Source: Talpa occidentalis
Taxonomy: Eukaryota > Chordata > Mammalia > Eulipotyphla > Talpidae
DNA length: 64,000 bases
NCBI RefSeq assembly: GCF_014898055.3
Contig: NW_023603184.1
Location: 113,016,615-113,080,614 of the forward strand
Direction: 5' to 3'
The translations under genes were made by a program, and so were the position numbers. The notes under the pieces were generated by a model. It worked only from the letters and a program-made list of their open reading frames with translations. It was not told the origin of the DNA and made no database searches. This document shows positions 10,565-21,800 of this stretch, in pieces. The stretch's first letter is position 1. The number at the start of each line of letters is the position of its first letter.

Positions 10565-13466
10565 CCAGGACACCAGATCAAGATATCAGCAGAGAATTTT
10601 CCTTGTTTCACTCCCAAAAGAATAATATGAAATTTAGCCAGACTGGTGATGCATCCAGAGAGTCCTATGATTTGGGGATAAAACAGAGCACTTCTTGGAC
10701 TTCAGAGATAAGCAGTGCTTGCACAAGAAGGGACTGAGGAGATTCAAGCTTCATTAAGCAAGTAGTGGGTCAAGAGATTTGCTGGAAGGCTATGGTCTTG
10801 GGTGGGGAGACTTAAACACACACGGCAGTGCTGCTGCTCTCCTGCCAGCATATGTGGGTGGGGGATGGGGGGAAGACCCATGTGGTATGGAGCCATACAC
10901 CTTTGACTGAGGGGAATATGCAGATGAATGGAGGTGTCTAAGGGGGAGCACCCAGTGGATGGGGTCCCTAGAGAAGAAAACAACAATGTGCAGGACTGGC
11001 TTCATACTCCCCCACAACTCAGGACAGGACAGGTGATGACCTTGTGAAGTGCACTCTGTATAGATAGCAAAGACCTGGATCTAGAACCCTAGAGAAAAGG
11101 GTTAAGAGTGGTACTACAAACATGAGCCAGACCCACCCCACACATTTCAGAGATCAGACACCCTGACACCCTGACACAGCAGCTGCAGGAGGTCTACAGG
11201 CTTTTCAAATAAAACCACAGTACCACCTACTGGAAAAGCAGAGCTAGAGCAAATCTCTAAATTATTGGAGAGGGAGAGGGAGTGGAGGAAAACTCAATAA
11301 GTTAGTCAAAGAAATAATAGAGGAAAGCTTCCCAGACCTGGGAAGTGACTAAATGCACAAGTCCATGAAATCAAAGACTACATGGTTACCTAAATGCAAT
11401 GAGTAGTACCTCAAGACATATAGTTGCAAAACTACCAAGCGTTCAGGACAAGGAAAGAATATTAAAGGTGGCAAGGGAAAAAGAGTAGGTAACCTCAAAG
11501 TTACTCCCACCATCACATCGGACATCTCTGAAATAACACAAGGAAGGAAAGAATAGAATCACATATTCAGAATAGTTGTGATAAATCTCTTTCAGGTATT
11601 GAGGGAGAAAAAAGGTCTTCCCAGACAAACAGAAGCTGCAAGAGTTCACAAACACTAGACTTCCCTTACAAGAAATGTTGTTGGGAGCTTTCCTACCTAA
11701 ATCAAAAAGAAGGAAATCCACAATCCACATACACACATACACACACACACATACACACACACACACACTCACCCCATCAGACAAGGATATAGAACTAGAA
11801 CACTAAAAACAAAATTGTTGTACCAGACCCCTCATGTATTAATAATCACACTAAATATAAATTGACATAACTGACAGTTCAAAAGATACACAGTGGTTAG
11901 TGGAATCAGAAAATAAAACCCCAATTTGGATGTATCCAGGAAACATTTCTGATTTTCAGAGATAAATATATGTTCAAAGTAAATGATTGGAAAACAATCT
12001 TAAGGGCAAACAGGACCCAAGAAAGGAAGAGACAGTCATACATATATCAAACAAACTATATTTGCAACTAAAAAATGGTAACAAGAAGTATGGATGGGCA
12101 ATATATAATTATTCAAGAGTCAAAATAGCAGGGAAACATTAGAGTCATCAATATATATGTACCTATAAAGAAGCATCAAAATATATATGGTTAACTATAA
12201 CAAAGCTGAGATCAAAAATTGACAGTAACAATATAGTGTTAGGAAACTTCAACACCCCACCTTCCTGAATAGACCAATCGTTGAGACAAAAAAAAATCAG
12301 CAAATAAATAATAACCTTAAGTAAGAATTTACCTGAGATTAATAGACATTTAGAGTATACTGCATGCCAAAAGAGTTTGTACACATTCTTCTCCAGTGCA
12401 CATGGAACACCATGGAATATTCTATAGTCTAGATTACATATTGAGTCATAAAATAAGTATCAATAAATTCATGAAGATTGAAATCACATCAAGTATCTTC
12501 TCTGATCATGATGGGATGAAACTAGAAAGCAATTGCACATACAAACAAACAGGAAAAACCTCTAATAATGTGGAAACTGAACAACATGATATTTAATGAT
12601 TCTTGGGTTAACCAGAATGCCAAAGGAGAAATTAAAAAAATACTTGGAGATAAATTATAATGGAAGCACAAGCTACTAGAATCTATATGACAAAGTAAAA
12701 GTAGTTACTAAGTGTATATATCAATAGAGTATATATCAATACAGGTGTATATCAATACAGGTCTACATCAACAAGTAAGAGGGAGCTCAAATTAATAATT
12801 CAATTTTACAGTTTAAGGAACTAAAAAAAGAACAAGCAGCACCAAAAACCAGAAAAGAGAAGGGGAATATAAAGAAAAAAAAATTAGAAATGAGTCAAAA
12901 AGATAAATGAAACTATTTTTTTAATGTAAACAAAAAAGACAAACCTGAAAAGGTTCACAAAGGAAAAGGGGGAAAAAACTAGTAAATAGAATCAGAAATG
13001 AAAATTGAAATTAATATCTCAGAAACATAGATTGTTACCAAATAATACTATGACCATCTATATGCTAATCAATAGAATAATCTAGAAGTTGACAAGTTTG
13101 CAGAAGTGTATAACCTTCTAAGACTGAGTCAGGAATAAATGAAAATGCAAACAGACTAATTATAAGCAAGGGGAATTTAAACAGTGATCAAAAGTCTCCC
13201 CCAAAAAAACAAAAGCCCAGACCCGACAGTTCTACTAGTGAGTTCTATCAAACGTTCAAAGATGAACTCATACATGTCCTTTTCAAATTGTTCCAAAAAT
13301 TAAGAAAAAGGAAATGCTTTCAAACACATTCTACGAGGGCAATATTACTCTGATACCGAAACGCAGAAAAGGACATCACAAAAAAGAACAATTACAGGTC
13401 AATATCATTGATAAACATAGATCTGAACAGTAGCAAAAATCTTCCATCTAAATCTGACCTTTCTCT
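10565..13466 (+). mobile_element. Old L1 (L1M-type) 5'UTR, ORF1 and first part of ORF2
   Basis: The order is that of an L1. A 5'UTR-like block lies near 10565-11260. An ORF1-like segment follows at 11270-11700 (aggaaagcttcccagacctgg, then caagaaatgttgttggga). EN-domain-like sequence spans about 12220-12600 (ttaggaaacttcaacacccc = the GDFNTP region; ttctctgatcatgatgg = the FSDHD region). RT sequence is at about 13215-13440 (ttctactagtgagttctatcaaac; acaggtcaatatcattgat = YRSISLI). Every frame is broken. The copy stops inside the RT domain instead of having a 3' end. Confidence 0.65.
11726..11769. repeat. (CA)n microsatellite
   Basis: CA repeat with TA interruptions, in the ORF1-ORF2 region of the decayed L1. 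Read in reverse it yields the valine/cysteine-rich run of a spurious minus-strand frame. Confidence 0.9.
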
Positions 13467-13540
13467 CTCTTACTCTAATTGGTCAAGCTCAGTTAAATCC
13501 AACCAAGGAGAATCAATTATTAAGAAATGATGGGCTAGAT

Positions 13541-14593
13541 TGGAGCAAAGAAAGTTTGTTCAATAAATGGTGCTGGGAAAACTGGGTCGCTACATGCAAA
13601 AGAATGAAGCTTGACCACCACCTCACACCATACACAAAAATCAACTCAAAATGGATTAAAGAACTAGACATAAGACCTGAAACCATAAAATATATAGAAG
13701 GAAATATAGGCGAAACACTACGTGATTTGCACATCAAAGACATCTTTACAGACACATCACCCAAAGCAGTGATAGTGAAGGCAAAGATAAACAGCTGGGA
13801 CTATATCAAATTAAAGAGCTTTTGCACAGCAAAAGAGACAATAACAAAAACAAAGAGAAACCCCACCAACTGGGAGAACATTTTTGCACCCAACACTAAT
13901 GATAAAGGACTGATCACAAAAATCTGCAAAGAGCTGATGAGACTCAACAACAACAAAGAAAATAATCCAGTCAAAAAATGGGCAGAAGAGCTTAAAAGAA
14001 ACTTCTCTGAAGAGGAAATGCAAATGGCCAACAGGCATATGAAAAAATGTTCAACATCACTTGTCATCAGGGAAATGCAAATCAAAACTACCATGAGATA
14101 CCATCTTACACCAGTGAGAATGGCACATATTAAAAAAACTAGCAACAACAAATGTTGGCGAGGGTGTGGAGAAAAAGGAACTCTTCTGCACTGTTGGTGG
14201 GAGTGCAAACTGGTCCAACCTCTGTGGAAAGCTGTGTGGAGATTTCTGGACCTACTAAACATAGAGCTTCCATATGATCCAGCAATTCCACTCCTAGGTA
14301 TTTACCCAAAGGACACAGAAACATCAATTCCAAAGAACACCTGCACCCCTATGTTTATAGCAGCACTGTTTACAATAGCTAAGCTTTGGAAACAACCCAA
14401 ATGCCCAAAAATAGATGACTGGATCAAGAAGATGTGGTACATATATACCATGGAATATTACTCAGCATTCAAAAAAGATAAACACATGCAATTTGCTGCA
14501 ACATGGATGGCGCTGGAAGGGATCATGCTCAGCGAAATAAGCCAAAAAGAAAAAGAAAAATACCGGATGGTCTCACTCATAGCAGGAATCTAG
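13541..14593 (+). pseudogene. L1 ORF2p C-terminal fragment (no start)
   Basis: About 350 codons are open from the truncation point to the natural stop TAG at 14591-14593. It reads W-S-K-E-S at the truncation point and FNKWCWENW at the beginning of what remains. The C-terminal cysteine-containing region follows ([22 protein letters not shown], residues about 205-226 from 13556), ending with the conserved EYYSAF and [12 protein letters not shown] blocks. There is no endonuclease or reverse-transcriptase core, so no enzyme activity is possible. The frame remains open because the insertion is recent, not because of selection. No ATG promoter context exists. Confidence 0.95.
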
Positions 14594-14682
14594 AAAACTT
14601 AAATAATGGACCAGGAAAATGAAAAACTATAAGAAAGTGAAAATCAAAATCAACAAAAAACTATGAACCAGAGACACTTTTA

Positions 14683-14707
14683 GGGGGGCGGGGGCGGGAG
14701 GGGAGGG
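14683..14707 (+). other. G-quadruplex-type motif in L1 3'UTR
   Basis: Six or more runs of three or more G within 25 bases (gggggg-c-ggggg-c-ggg-a-gggg-a-ggg). A G-rich polypurine tract is a known property of mammalian L1 3'UTRs. Comparable tracts occur at 45490-45515 (plus) and, as C-runs, at 31790-31835 in the minus-strand L1. Confidence 0.8.
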
Positions 14708-14791
14708 ATTGGGGTCAGAATGGGGGCGGCAATTGTATGGGGAATATAACAATAAAATTTATAAAAAAAAAAAAAAAGAAATGATGGGCTA

Positions 14792-17460
14792 GGAATTTAC
14801 CAGGGTGGAGCTGATGGTGCAGAGCATTGCTTCTGTACTGATTTTACCTAATCATTCTTTAGTGTTCTTGTCTCAAAAAAATTAAAAACAATCCAAAAAC
14901 CTCATTTCTAAGAGGAAAGAATTCTCATATTTCCATATTCCTAGCTCCATATTTCCTATCCAAATGTTTATATTTACTATATATAATATATATACTTTGT
15001 ATATATGCTTTATGTTTACTCTTTGGCATATATAAATACATGCTTTATATTTACTATATATAACACACAGATATATACATATATAATACATATGTTGGGG
15101 GGAAAAAAAGACTAGTTTCCAGCTGGCAGCCATAAATTTTGAATAGCAGCTCAAATGACTACAATTTAATCTATTTTATGATTCATCATTCAACTGTCCT
15201 TACTCATCATATTGTATTTTACAAAATTCTGCGTATGCTTCCTAGACATGTATTAGAGTGATTATAAATGAATTAAACATTATTAATCCAAGACTGTAAC
15301 TGGCTACTATCTGATGCTGCTTAGTGACTTAATTATGTTAGACAAACTAAACTGTTTCAAATGAACCTTCACAAAGGTCCTTAATAAAATAAAAGAGTGA
15401 TTTTATTTTGTGTTATCTACTTTCTGCCAGGAGTTTCTCCAGAGGCTTCTGCAGTTTTCTTTTCTTTCCTATTAGCTAGAAATCACAATCTAGTAAGCCT
15501 GTGAACCTTGCAGGAGCTTACACTGAAAATATTTCTTACTCTTTGACAGGCACTATGGTAAGATTTGGGGCTGCTGTGTAAGCAGCAAGATTTAGTGGTT
15601 TTCTCTTAAGGGAACTGGTTACTGAAGTGACTTAGAATGCCTTAGGAAAGAAAGAAAGGAAGAACTTTCATATTGATAGTGTGTGGAGGGGATAACTTTA
15701 TATAAAATTTGAGTAGAGTGGATATTTGAAATAGAGAGGAATTTTCCAAAATAGAATTTTAAATGTCAACAGATTCATAGAGGAACTGCCCTAGCCAGCA
15801 AGCTGTAAACTATATTAAATTTTAAAATAAGGGGCTACATTGTTTCTTCATCCTATTTTGTACAATAGGAGGAGTTCAGAATTGAGGGTAGATAATTCAT
15901 CTATTATTTTTAAGACAGAGTATATTAGCTGTGACTTCACTCAGAAGGAGGCCCCTCACCCATGAGAGGTGTGATGAGAGGGTGAATGTGCACAATGTAT
16001 TTCTCATTCCCACAGCAGTTTTGACAGGCAGGTCAAACAGGTGAAAAGGGATAATGGGATAATAAAGGTGCTACACTTCTGAGCAAGAGTGCAGTATAGC
16101 AGTCAAATGCAGGTCTTTGTGGAAAGTAGCAGACAAAAATGGTTCTCTGTGGGAAAGAACTGCCTGGGACAGTGAAGGATTTCTAGACTAGTTGTTGCTA
16201 TTCTTAGTCTTCCCTCAGTGTGAGACCCATGCTTGGATGAGCTGGGCCATTGTATAGAATTATTTATTTTTCCTTCCTTTGCACATCCCAACAAGAAAAC
16301 ACCACATGTGCACCAAAATTATAGAAACTCGTATTTAGAAACTCGTTCCATTTCTGATACTCCTTACTCTTCTAGTATTGATTCACAATGGGATTTTCTA
16401 GACATTTTAGTTCTTTTGTTTCTGCATATCATCCACAATCAGGCAGACTGCAAAAAACTGGAAATAAGAATAATAATTCCTTTACTGTCACGAAATCTTC
16501 TGTCATTGTAATGCATACTGCAGCTTCCAGAAGGTACAGATATTAATATATCTCTAGTTCTATCTTGAGTTTTACAAATTTTAATTAGGTAATATTGACA
16601 AAGTGCATAGTAATATAAAAGCATTTTTTAAATAGCCAAATAAGTAACTTCAGTGAAAGCCCAAAATTTGGTGTATTTTCTAGAGAAAGGAAAAAACATA
16701 AATCTGGTTTATTCCACATAGGTGAAGTAGGAAAACACAAATGAGGAGGCAAACAGTTTCTTTCCAGTCAGTTGGGAAAGGCATTAACAAAGAGTTCAAT
16801 GGACTTAAAACACTATCAGCACTCAGAAGGTGCCTAGTAAGGATTCATAATTAGGCCCTTGGGGGAAATATTACATAGAAAAACTTGAGGCAGTATAAAG
16901 GAAAGTCAAATTTCAAAAGAATTATTGTCAAAAAGGAACCAGAACCAGTTTGGTTTTGAAATACGAACTTGCTTGGAGTTGCCTCTGATGCAGGATCTTT
17001 GAACATCCTAATGTAAAATACAATGGACTTTTTCAAAAAAAAAAAAAAAAACTCTCACCACACCAAAAACTAGGCCCAATAATCAATGTACGCCAATAAT
17101 CTGAAAGAAATTTACACCAAGATAAAATTAACTTAGCAAGGAATTAAACCATTATATTTGCCAGAAACTGAGCAAAGTTGCTGGCCAGAATCAATGTTAG
17201 AAGTATATTTTCCTGAATATATAATATTCTTCTATATATACTTTTCACAATCAACGTTAAGAAGTATATTCTCTTTCCAGTTCTTCCTGGGCAAATAAAT
17301 GCAGTGTCTGTGAACAATGAAACTGTTCATTGCTTTCATTTATCTCAGGCAACTTGAGAATTGGTCACCTACCTTCTCTATAAATGTTTTTATCTTTTAT
17401 TTCTACATCTACTCTGTGATGGATTCTCCCAAAAAAGAGTGGTAAGAAAGCATACAGGAG
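14792..17460. other. Low-copy interval
   Basis: No repeat insertion that I can place and no credible gene. An AT-alternating block lies at 14976-15090 with partial internal repetition (TGCTTTATGTTTACT / TGCTTTATATTTACT). An imperfect direct repeat, aatcaatgttagaagtatat / aatcaacgttaagaagtata, starts at about 17190 and 17250. An A-run lies at 17036-17051. Confidence 0.5.
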
Positions 17461-18265
17461 GAGGGGGATGTATGTAGCATAGACTATTTTATTAAAGTGT
17501 CAATTCCAAACATAAAACATCTAAATGCAATGAAAAAAAGTAGGAGCTAGAATGCTCAGTGCCATCAGTGCATCGTGTAGGTTGTAGTTTTCCTTGTAAC
17601 TTTCTTTATGTGTCATAAATCTATTACAGGGCAGGGAGAGGGGCACCCAAGAACCCCCAAAACTGCCTGCTCTTAATAGGTTCAGCCTTCCACTGCATTA
17701 AGACAAAACATCTAAGACCTTTAATGGAAAGGAAATTTAATACAGTTAGTGTATAATACAGACAAGACAATATTGTTTCCAAATCTAGCACCCAAAGTTA
17801 CCCATCCCCTCGTCGGTAAAAGTCCAGCCAAACAGGATTGGCCCAAAGCAAGGCCCAAAAGCCTGCCACAAGTCTAAAGCATCTCCAGCAGGGACCCATG
17901 GCAAAGGGTCCCAAGTCTGGGAGGAAATGAGCAAAATCAAAATCAAGATAAAAGCTGCCATTGTTAACCTCCTCACAGGTCTCTCATCCACATCTCTGTT
18001 CCAAAGAGTCCAGGACCAAGAAGCCAGTGCAGCTTCTTCACATGTCTCTCTGCTCCATGTGCCTCCTCCAGGTCTCCTTCTGGCTCTCCATCCTGCTTCC
18101 TTCCTTCCCCAGGCTCCAGCTTCCTCCCCTCCCTGCTCAGCTCCACCCTCCCTTGGGTAGGACAGGGAAACTGCAACCTCCCCTTTTCCTGGGGACCACC
18201 CTGTCACAGAACCAGTCAAAGAGATAGATTTGATAGTAAGAATCGAGTCCACTACAACTACACAA
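17461..18265 (-). other. GC-rich island with 58-codon ORF and ATTAAA signals; possible LTR or retrocopy
   Basis: Against AT-rich surroundings, 17800-18200 is clearly GC-rich and purine-rich on the minus strand. Reading minus: a 154-codon frame from a GTG at 18252 to a stop at 17785; inside it an ATG at 17961 in a strong context (ACAATGG); then two ATTAAA motifs at 17736-17741 and 17720-17725. A CTCATTTCCTCCCAG-like pyrimidine-AG lies just inside the frame and could act as a 3' splice site. The layout suits an LTR U3-R region, the tail of a retrocopy, or an unclassified repeat. I found no flanking duplication. Confidence 0.4.
17785..17961 (-). CDS. Hypothetical 58-residue ORF with hydrophobic N terminus
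   Basis: Starts MAAFILILILLISSQTW: about 12 hydrophobic residues directly after the start, like a signal peptide or membrane anchor, then a tryptophan/proline-rich stretch and the C terminus GMGNFGC. The start is chosen because it is the first ATG of the longer frame and has A at -3 and G at +4. I know no family that it matches. Two frames on the plus strand are open across part of the same DNA, so GC content alone may keep it open. Low confidence that it is a gene. Confidence 0.15.
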   Translation of the reverse strand: MAAFILILILLISSQTWDPLPWVPAGDALDLWQAFGPCFGPILFGWTFTDEGMGNFGC

Positions 18266-18741
18266 AGGGATGTGTTCTTAGGTTGAACATTAATGTATAT
18301 ACAGATCTTTTACTAGGAAGGGTGTGGACTCAATTCTTCCCAAGATAAACTGAAAAGATCAAGCGTCTGACTTTTGGCAAACTTTTATCTGGGGAGCCCT
18401 TTTTCCCTCAGAAAATAAAATGAAAGAAAATAGCAATACCAGTAACAAAAATAATCTCCTAAATAAACAATGAAAGGTAAATTCAAGTTCTTTCAGAGTT
18501 CTTTTTGTGATTAGCAAAATGTGTAGATTTGTGGTACAAAAATAAAGCAACTGTATGGCTTTGTATAGGAAGTTCCTCACATAAAATATTACTGATTTTT
18601 CTTCAATGGGAAAAGATGTAAAAATAATATAAGCATGTACATATCAAACAGTGAGCATGTTCAGACCTATAATATTTCATGATGCAAGGATATCTTTGTA
18701 CATGCCACCATCCACCAGCCAGGAGATTCTGAATTATTGAA

Positions 18742-18805
<64 letters not shown>

Positions 18806-19006
18806 GCTAAAGACTTTTTCAAGTTGAGCCAATTGCAATTATAACTTCATAATTCTAAAGGATCTTCAGGGAAAAAAAAAAAAGCCAAATAAAATGTCAC
18901 TCTCTCTGTAATAGCTCTATTGCATAAGGAATAAGCAGTCCACACTAGGATTCAAAGAATTCAGATGTTCTTAGTTAATACAAATAGGTTTTAAAGTAAT
19001 AAATTA
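18266..19006. other. Low-copy AT-rich stretch around a microsatellite
   Basis: Nothing recognised except the TATC repeat listed separately. A 73-codon minus frame at 18359-18580 has no recognisable content. Confidence 0.45.
18742..18805. repeat. (TATC)16 tetranucleotide microsatellite (GATA on minus)
   Basis: Sixteen uninterrupted TATC units (64 bp). Pure tetranucleotide runs of this length are usually highly length-variable between individuals. Confidence 0.97.
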
Positions 19007-19291
19007 AAAAAGTTCTGGGGCCTCCCTGGTGGCGCAAGGGATTAAGACGCAACCTATGAAGCTATCCGCAGCCACTGCAGCATGAGTTCGATCCCTGGCC
19101 AGGGAGCTACCCACATAGCATGGCAAACCTCTCCTGACTCTCCCGTGGATCACCTCAGCAGTCAATCCACCTATTCTGTTCCCCACTCTGTCTCTGGTGA
19201 ATCCTCTCACTGCCCCCCACCCCCGCACCTCTGGCCAGTACCCCAGATCTTATATGCATAAAAATAAAATAAGTCTTTAAAAAAAAGTTCT
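19007..19291 (+). mobile_element. SINE copy 6 with TSD
   Basis: SINE body about 19017-19281 between exact 10-bp repeats aaaaagttct (19007-19016 and 19282-19291). Older subfamily: GGCGCAAGGGATTAAGACGCAACCTATGAAGC head, B box gagttcgatcc, CCAGGGAGC block complementary to the 5' CTCCCTGG as in a tRNA acceptor stem. Confidence 0.93.
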
Positions 19292-19364
19292 AAATTGATA
19301 CAACATATTGTTTATTGATAAAAATCAATTTCATAATTTTTTTCCAAAAAACTTATACACTCTA

Positions 19365-19660
19365 TGCAACTCTCATCAAAATTCCAACAATAATTTTCAT
19401 AGAAATCAACAATTCTGACATAAAATTCATAAAAAAAGTAAAAGACCAAGAAAATTTTGAATAATGTTAAGGGGCATTTGCTCACTATATATCAGGAATA
19501 CTTATAAAATTATGGCAATCATAATTGGTACAAAGAGGAATGAATATGCCAAGAGCAAAATATAGAAGCTAGAAATTAACTCACTATGTGTACATGAGGC
19601 ATGTGAAATCAATTGATAAAATATATTTAGATACAATAAATGATTCTAGTTATATGGCCA
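19365..19660 (+). mobile_element. Old L1 ORF2 fragment
   Basis: ATGCAACTCTCATCAAAATTCC... followed by GGGGCATTTGCTCACTATATATCAGG...AAAATTATGGCAATCATAATTGGTAC follows the L1 ORF2 segment after the thumb (FNAIPIKIP... then the L-P-D-F-K-YY-K...WYW region) in an L1M-type version. Broken in all frames. Confidence 0.55.
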
Positions 19661-19669
19661 GTTCTAACA

Positions 19670-19880
19670 GGTAATAATGGATGGAGGGTTCTGATTATGT
19701 AGCAGGCACTGTAATAAACATTGTCTACCTTTTACTTTATTTAATGTATTCAAAAATTAATGAGTAAAGACTAGTATTAACTCCATTTCATTGATAAGTA
19801 AACTGTTACAGAGAGATAAAGTGTCATGGAAAAAGGGTAGACTGCTAATAGGTAGCACAGTATGTTTATATGAACAGGAT
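19670..19880 (-). mobile_element. MIR-type SINE fragment, minus strand
   Basis: ACTCCATTTCATTGATAAGTAAACTG.TTACAGAGAGATAAAG..., preceded by GTAGCAGGCACTGTAATAAAC, fits the reverse complement of MIR (ccattttacagatgaggaaactgaggcacagagaggttaag). Diverged; no TSD. Confidence 0.5.
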
Positions 19881-20444
19881 AAAATTAAGTCCCTCCCTCA
19901 TACAAAATGGAAATAAATATTGTAAGGATTAATGATATAAAAATGAAGAGCACTACCGTAGATTTGATGGAAATATTTTAACAAAATATTTCTTACCCTA
20001 AATACAATAAAGCACTGATTATAAAGGAAAGGATGGATATATTTACTGCCATTTTTTTTAAAAAAGCTTCCATATATGAAAATCAAAATAATTGTATCAA
20101 ATACATCATTAACAAAATTAAAAAGCAAACAGAGGAAGAGAATATTTATAATCAAGGCTGATTTTCAGTTAGTGTACACTGAGAAATTCATAGCTATATT
20201 TAAAATAATCAGCACCCATTATGATTAATAACAGCTGTTCTGCCTACCCTAAGATCCTTTTCTGTGGCCTTCCAAGTCACTTCAAGAGCACCCAGACTTC
20301 AGCATGATCAAGCAAAGAACCTCAAGGTACTCTAAACAAACTGGTGTTAATTATTTTGATTATCACTCTTGTTTATACTTCATGCAACCAATTAAAGGGG
20401 AAAGAGATATAGAAGATAACTATGGTATTAAAAAAACAAAAAAC
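19881..20444. other. No recognised feature
   Basis: AT-rich, no repeat that I can place; the 85-codon minus frame at 19898-20155 is Ile/Phe/Asn-rich as expected by chance. Confidence 0.45.
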
Positions 20445-20731
20445 AAAAAAAATTAGGGCCTCCCTGGTGGTGCAAGGGGTTAAGTCTCTGCACTATAAAA
20501 CTATCTGCAGCCACTGCAGCACAAGTTCTATCCCCAACTAGAGAGCCAGTCCACATGGTGCAGCAGACCTCTCTTGTCCCCCCACCCCACTGCCCCCCTC
20601 AGCAGTATATTTAAGTAGCTCTGCCTGTTCCACTCCCCACTTTGTCTCTGCTGAATCCTCTCACTCCCCTCACCTCTGGCCTATACCCCAGGTCCTGTAT
20701 ACATAAATAAAATAAATCTTTAAAAAAAATT
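20445..20731 (+). mobile_element. SINE copy 7 with A-rich TSD
   Basis: SINE body about 20456-20721; flanking aaaaaaaatt at 20445-20454 and 20722-20731. The target is A-rich, so the duplication is less certain than at other copies. Older subfamily (CAAGGGGTTAAGTCTCTGCACTATAAAACTATC). B box degraded. Confidence 0.85.
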
Positions 20732-20824
20732 GGTATATAACCTATGTCAAAACATAGTAGATACATGTATGCTTATATTAGCTTTTACATGGTTGTAATA
20801 TTTTTAGTTAAAGAGAAATATTTA

Positions 20825-21447
20825 ACAATAAATGGCGACTGAGAAGTTTCCTTGTTTCATTCCTGAAAGAGAAGTAACCAGAGGAAATCTATGCCAAAAG
20901 ATCCCATGCCTTGAAGTCCAATTAAAGCACTCTTTGACAATGGAAAGCATCACAAACTGGACAGAGAGACACAGAGGAGTTTCATGGGTCATTGAACAGG
21001 AGGTGGATGGAAAGGTTGTGGTCTTGTGGTGGCAGGGTTGCATACTCAATCAGGGAGCCTGGCGAGGGGACAGTGGCCAAGGTGCAAAGGCACATACCCT
21101 TAGTAGGGGGCACAGCTATCTGGAGAGGCTGGGTTGCCCTTCACAGACCCAGTCCTTGAAAGTGAAAAGAACAGAGAAATCCCTCTCCACTGCAATGCAC
21201 CTACCCAGCCCAACAGGACTGGCACTAACCTCATGGGGTAGACCAACAGATCACAGACTGTCAATTCTCAGATCTGGAATCTGAGAGAGGAGGAATATCA
21301 ACGACACCACAAATATGTACCAACAACTGCACAAACACATTTACACCCACATTGGTATTCTCCAGGCCCCTCCCCTGCTGAGTCACCCTGCTCACTCAGC
21401 AGCAGCAAAAACAGGTCTCAACTAAGACTACAAAGGTAAAAAAGAGA
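20825..21447 (+). mobile_element. Possible L1 5'UTR-like block with 150-codon ORF
   Basis: Starts with aaatggcgactgagaag, an ATGGCG core like the YY1-type site that opens L1 5'UTRs, and shares the wording CCTTGTTTCA.TCC with the L1M-type 5' block at about 10597. It is followed directly by an L1 3' end in the same orientation. From the ATG at 20832 a 150-codon frame is open to 21284, with no domain that I recognise. I treat the frame as incidental, but it is long for this AT-rich window. Confidence 0.4.
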
Positions 21448-21800
21448 TGAAATCTTGCCATTTCTGACAACATAGATGGAATTGGAGGGGATTATACTAA
21501 GTAAAATAAACCAGAGGGAGAAAGATAAATACCAGACGATTTCACTCTTATGTGGAATATAGAGAAACAAAACAAAGGGACAGACGAACCCTAGAAAGAT
21601 GACTACAGAATGGTGATTACCCACAGGGGAGGGTGGGGAATAGGAAGCATAAAAGGAAAAGCTCCTAAATGGACTATGCTAGAGGATTATTGGTGTTAGC
21701 AGTGGGTGCTCTGCGGTAACACACACCTAAAGTGTACTTCTAAGTCATATCAGTGTTGTAAATCAATATTACCTAATAAAAAGATAATAGAATTTTAAAA
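21448..21800 (+). mobile_element. L1 3' end (L1MA-type)
   Basis: AGATGAAATCTTGCCATTTCTGACAACATAGATGG... is the final ORF2 segment of L1M-type elements. It is followed by a typical 3'UTR (GTGGAATATAGAGAAACAAAAC..., GGTGATTACCCACAGGGGAGG) and an AATAAAAAGATAATAG tail. About 350 bp, no intact frame. Confidence 0.75.

Larger units (their letters stand above)
13522..14791 (+). mobile_element. Young 5'-truncated L1 with exact 17-bp TSD
   Basis: Insertion body is 13539-14774. The direct repeat aagaaatgatgggctag at 13522-13538 and 14775-14791 is exact over 17 bp. The element starts inside ORF2, carries the ORF2 C terminus, a G-rich 3'UTR (14594-14750), an AATAAA signal at 14751-14756 and an A tail. 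5' truncation is the usual outcome of target-primed reverse transcription. The exact TSD and unbroken frame mark it as one of the youngest insertions here. Confidence 0.97.

Noticed and set aside
11443..11784. 113-codon minus frame with a Val/Cys repeat
   Set aside because: Runs antisense to decayed L1 ORF1 and through the CA microsatellite.
13801..14262. 153-codon minus frame
   Set aside because: Antisense shadow of the young L1 ORF2 fragment.
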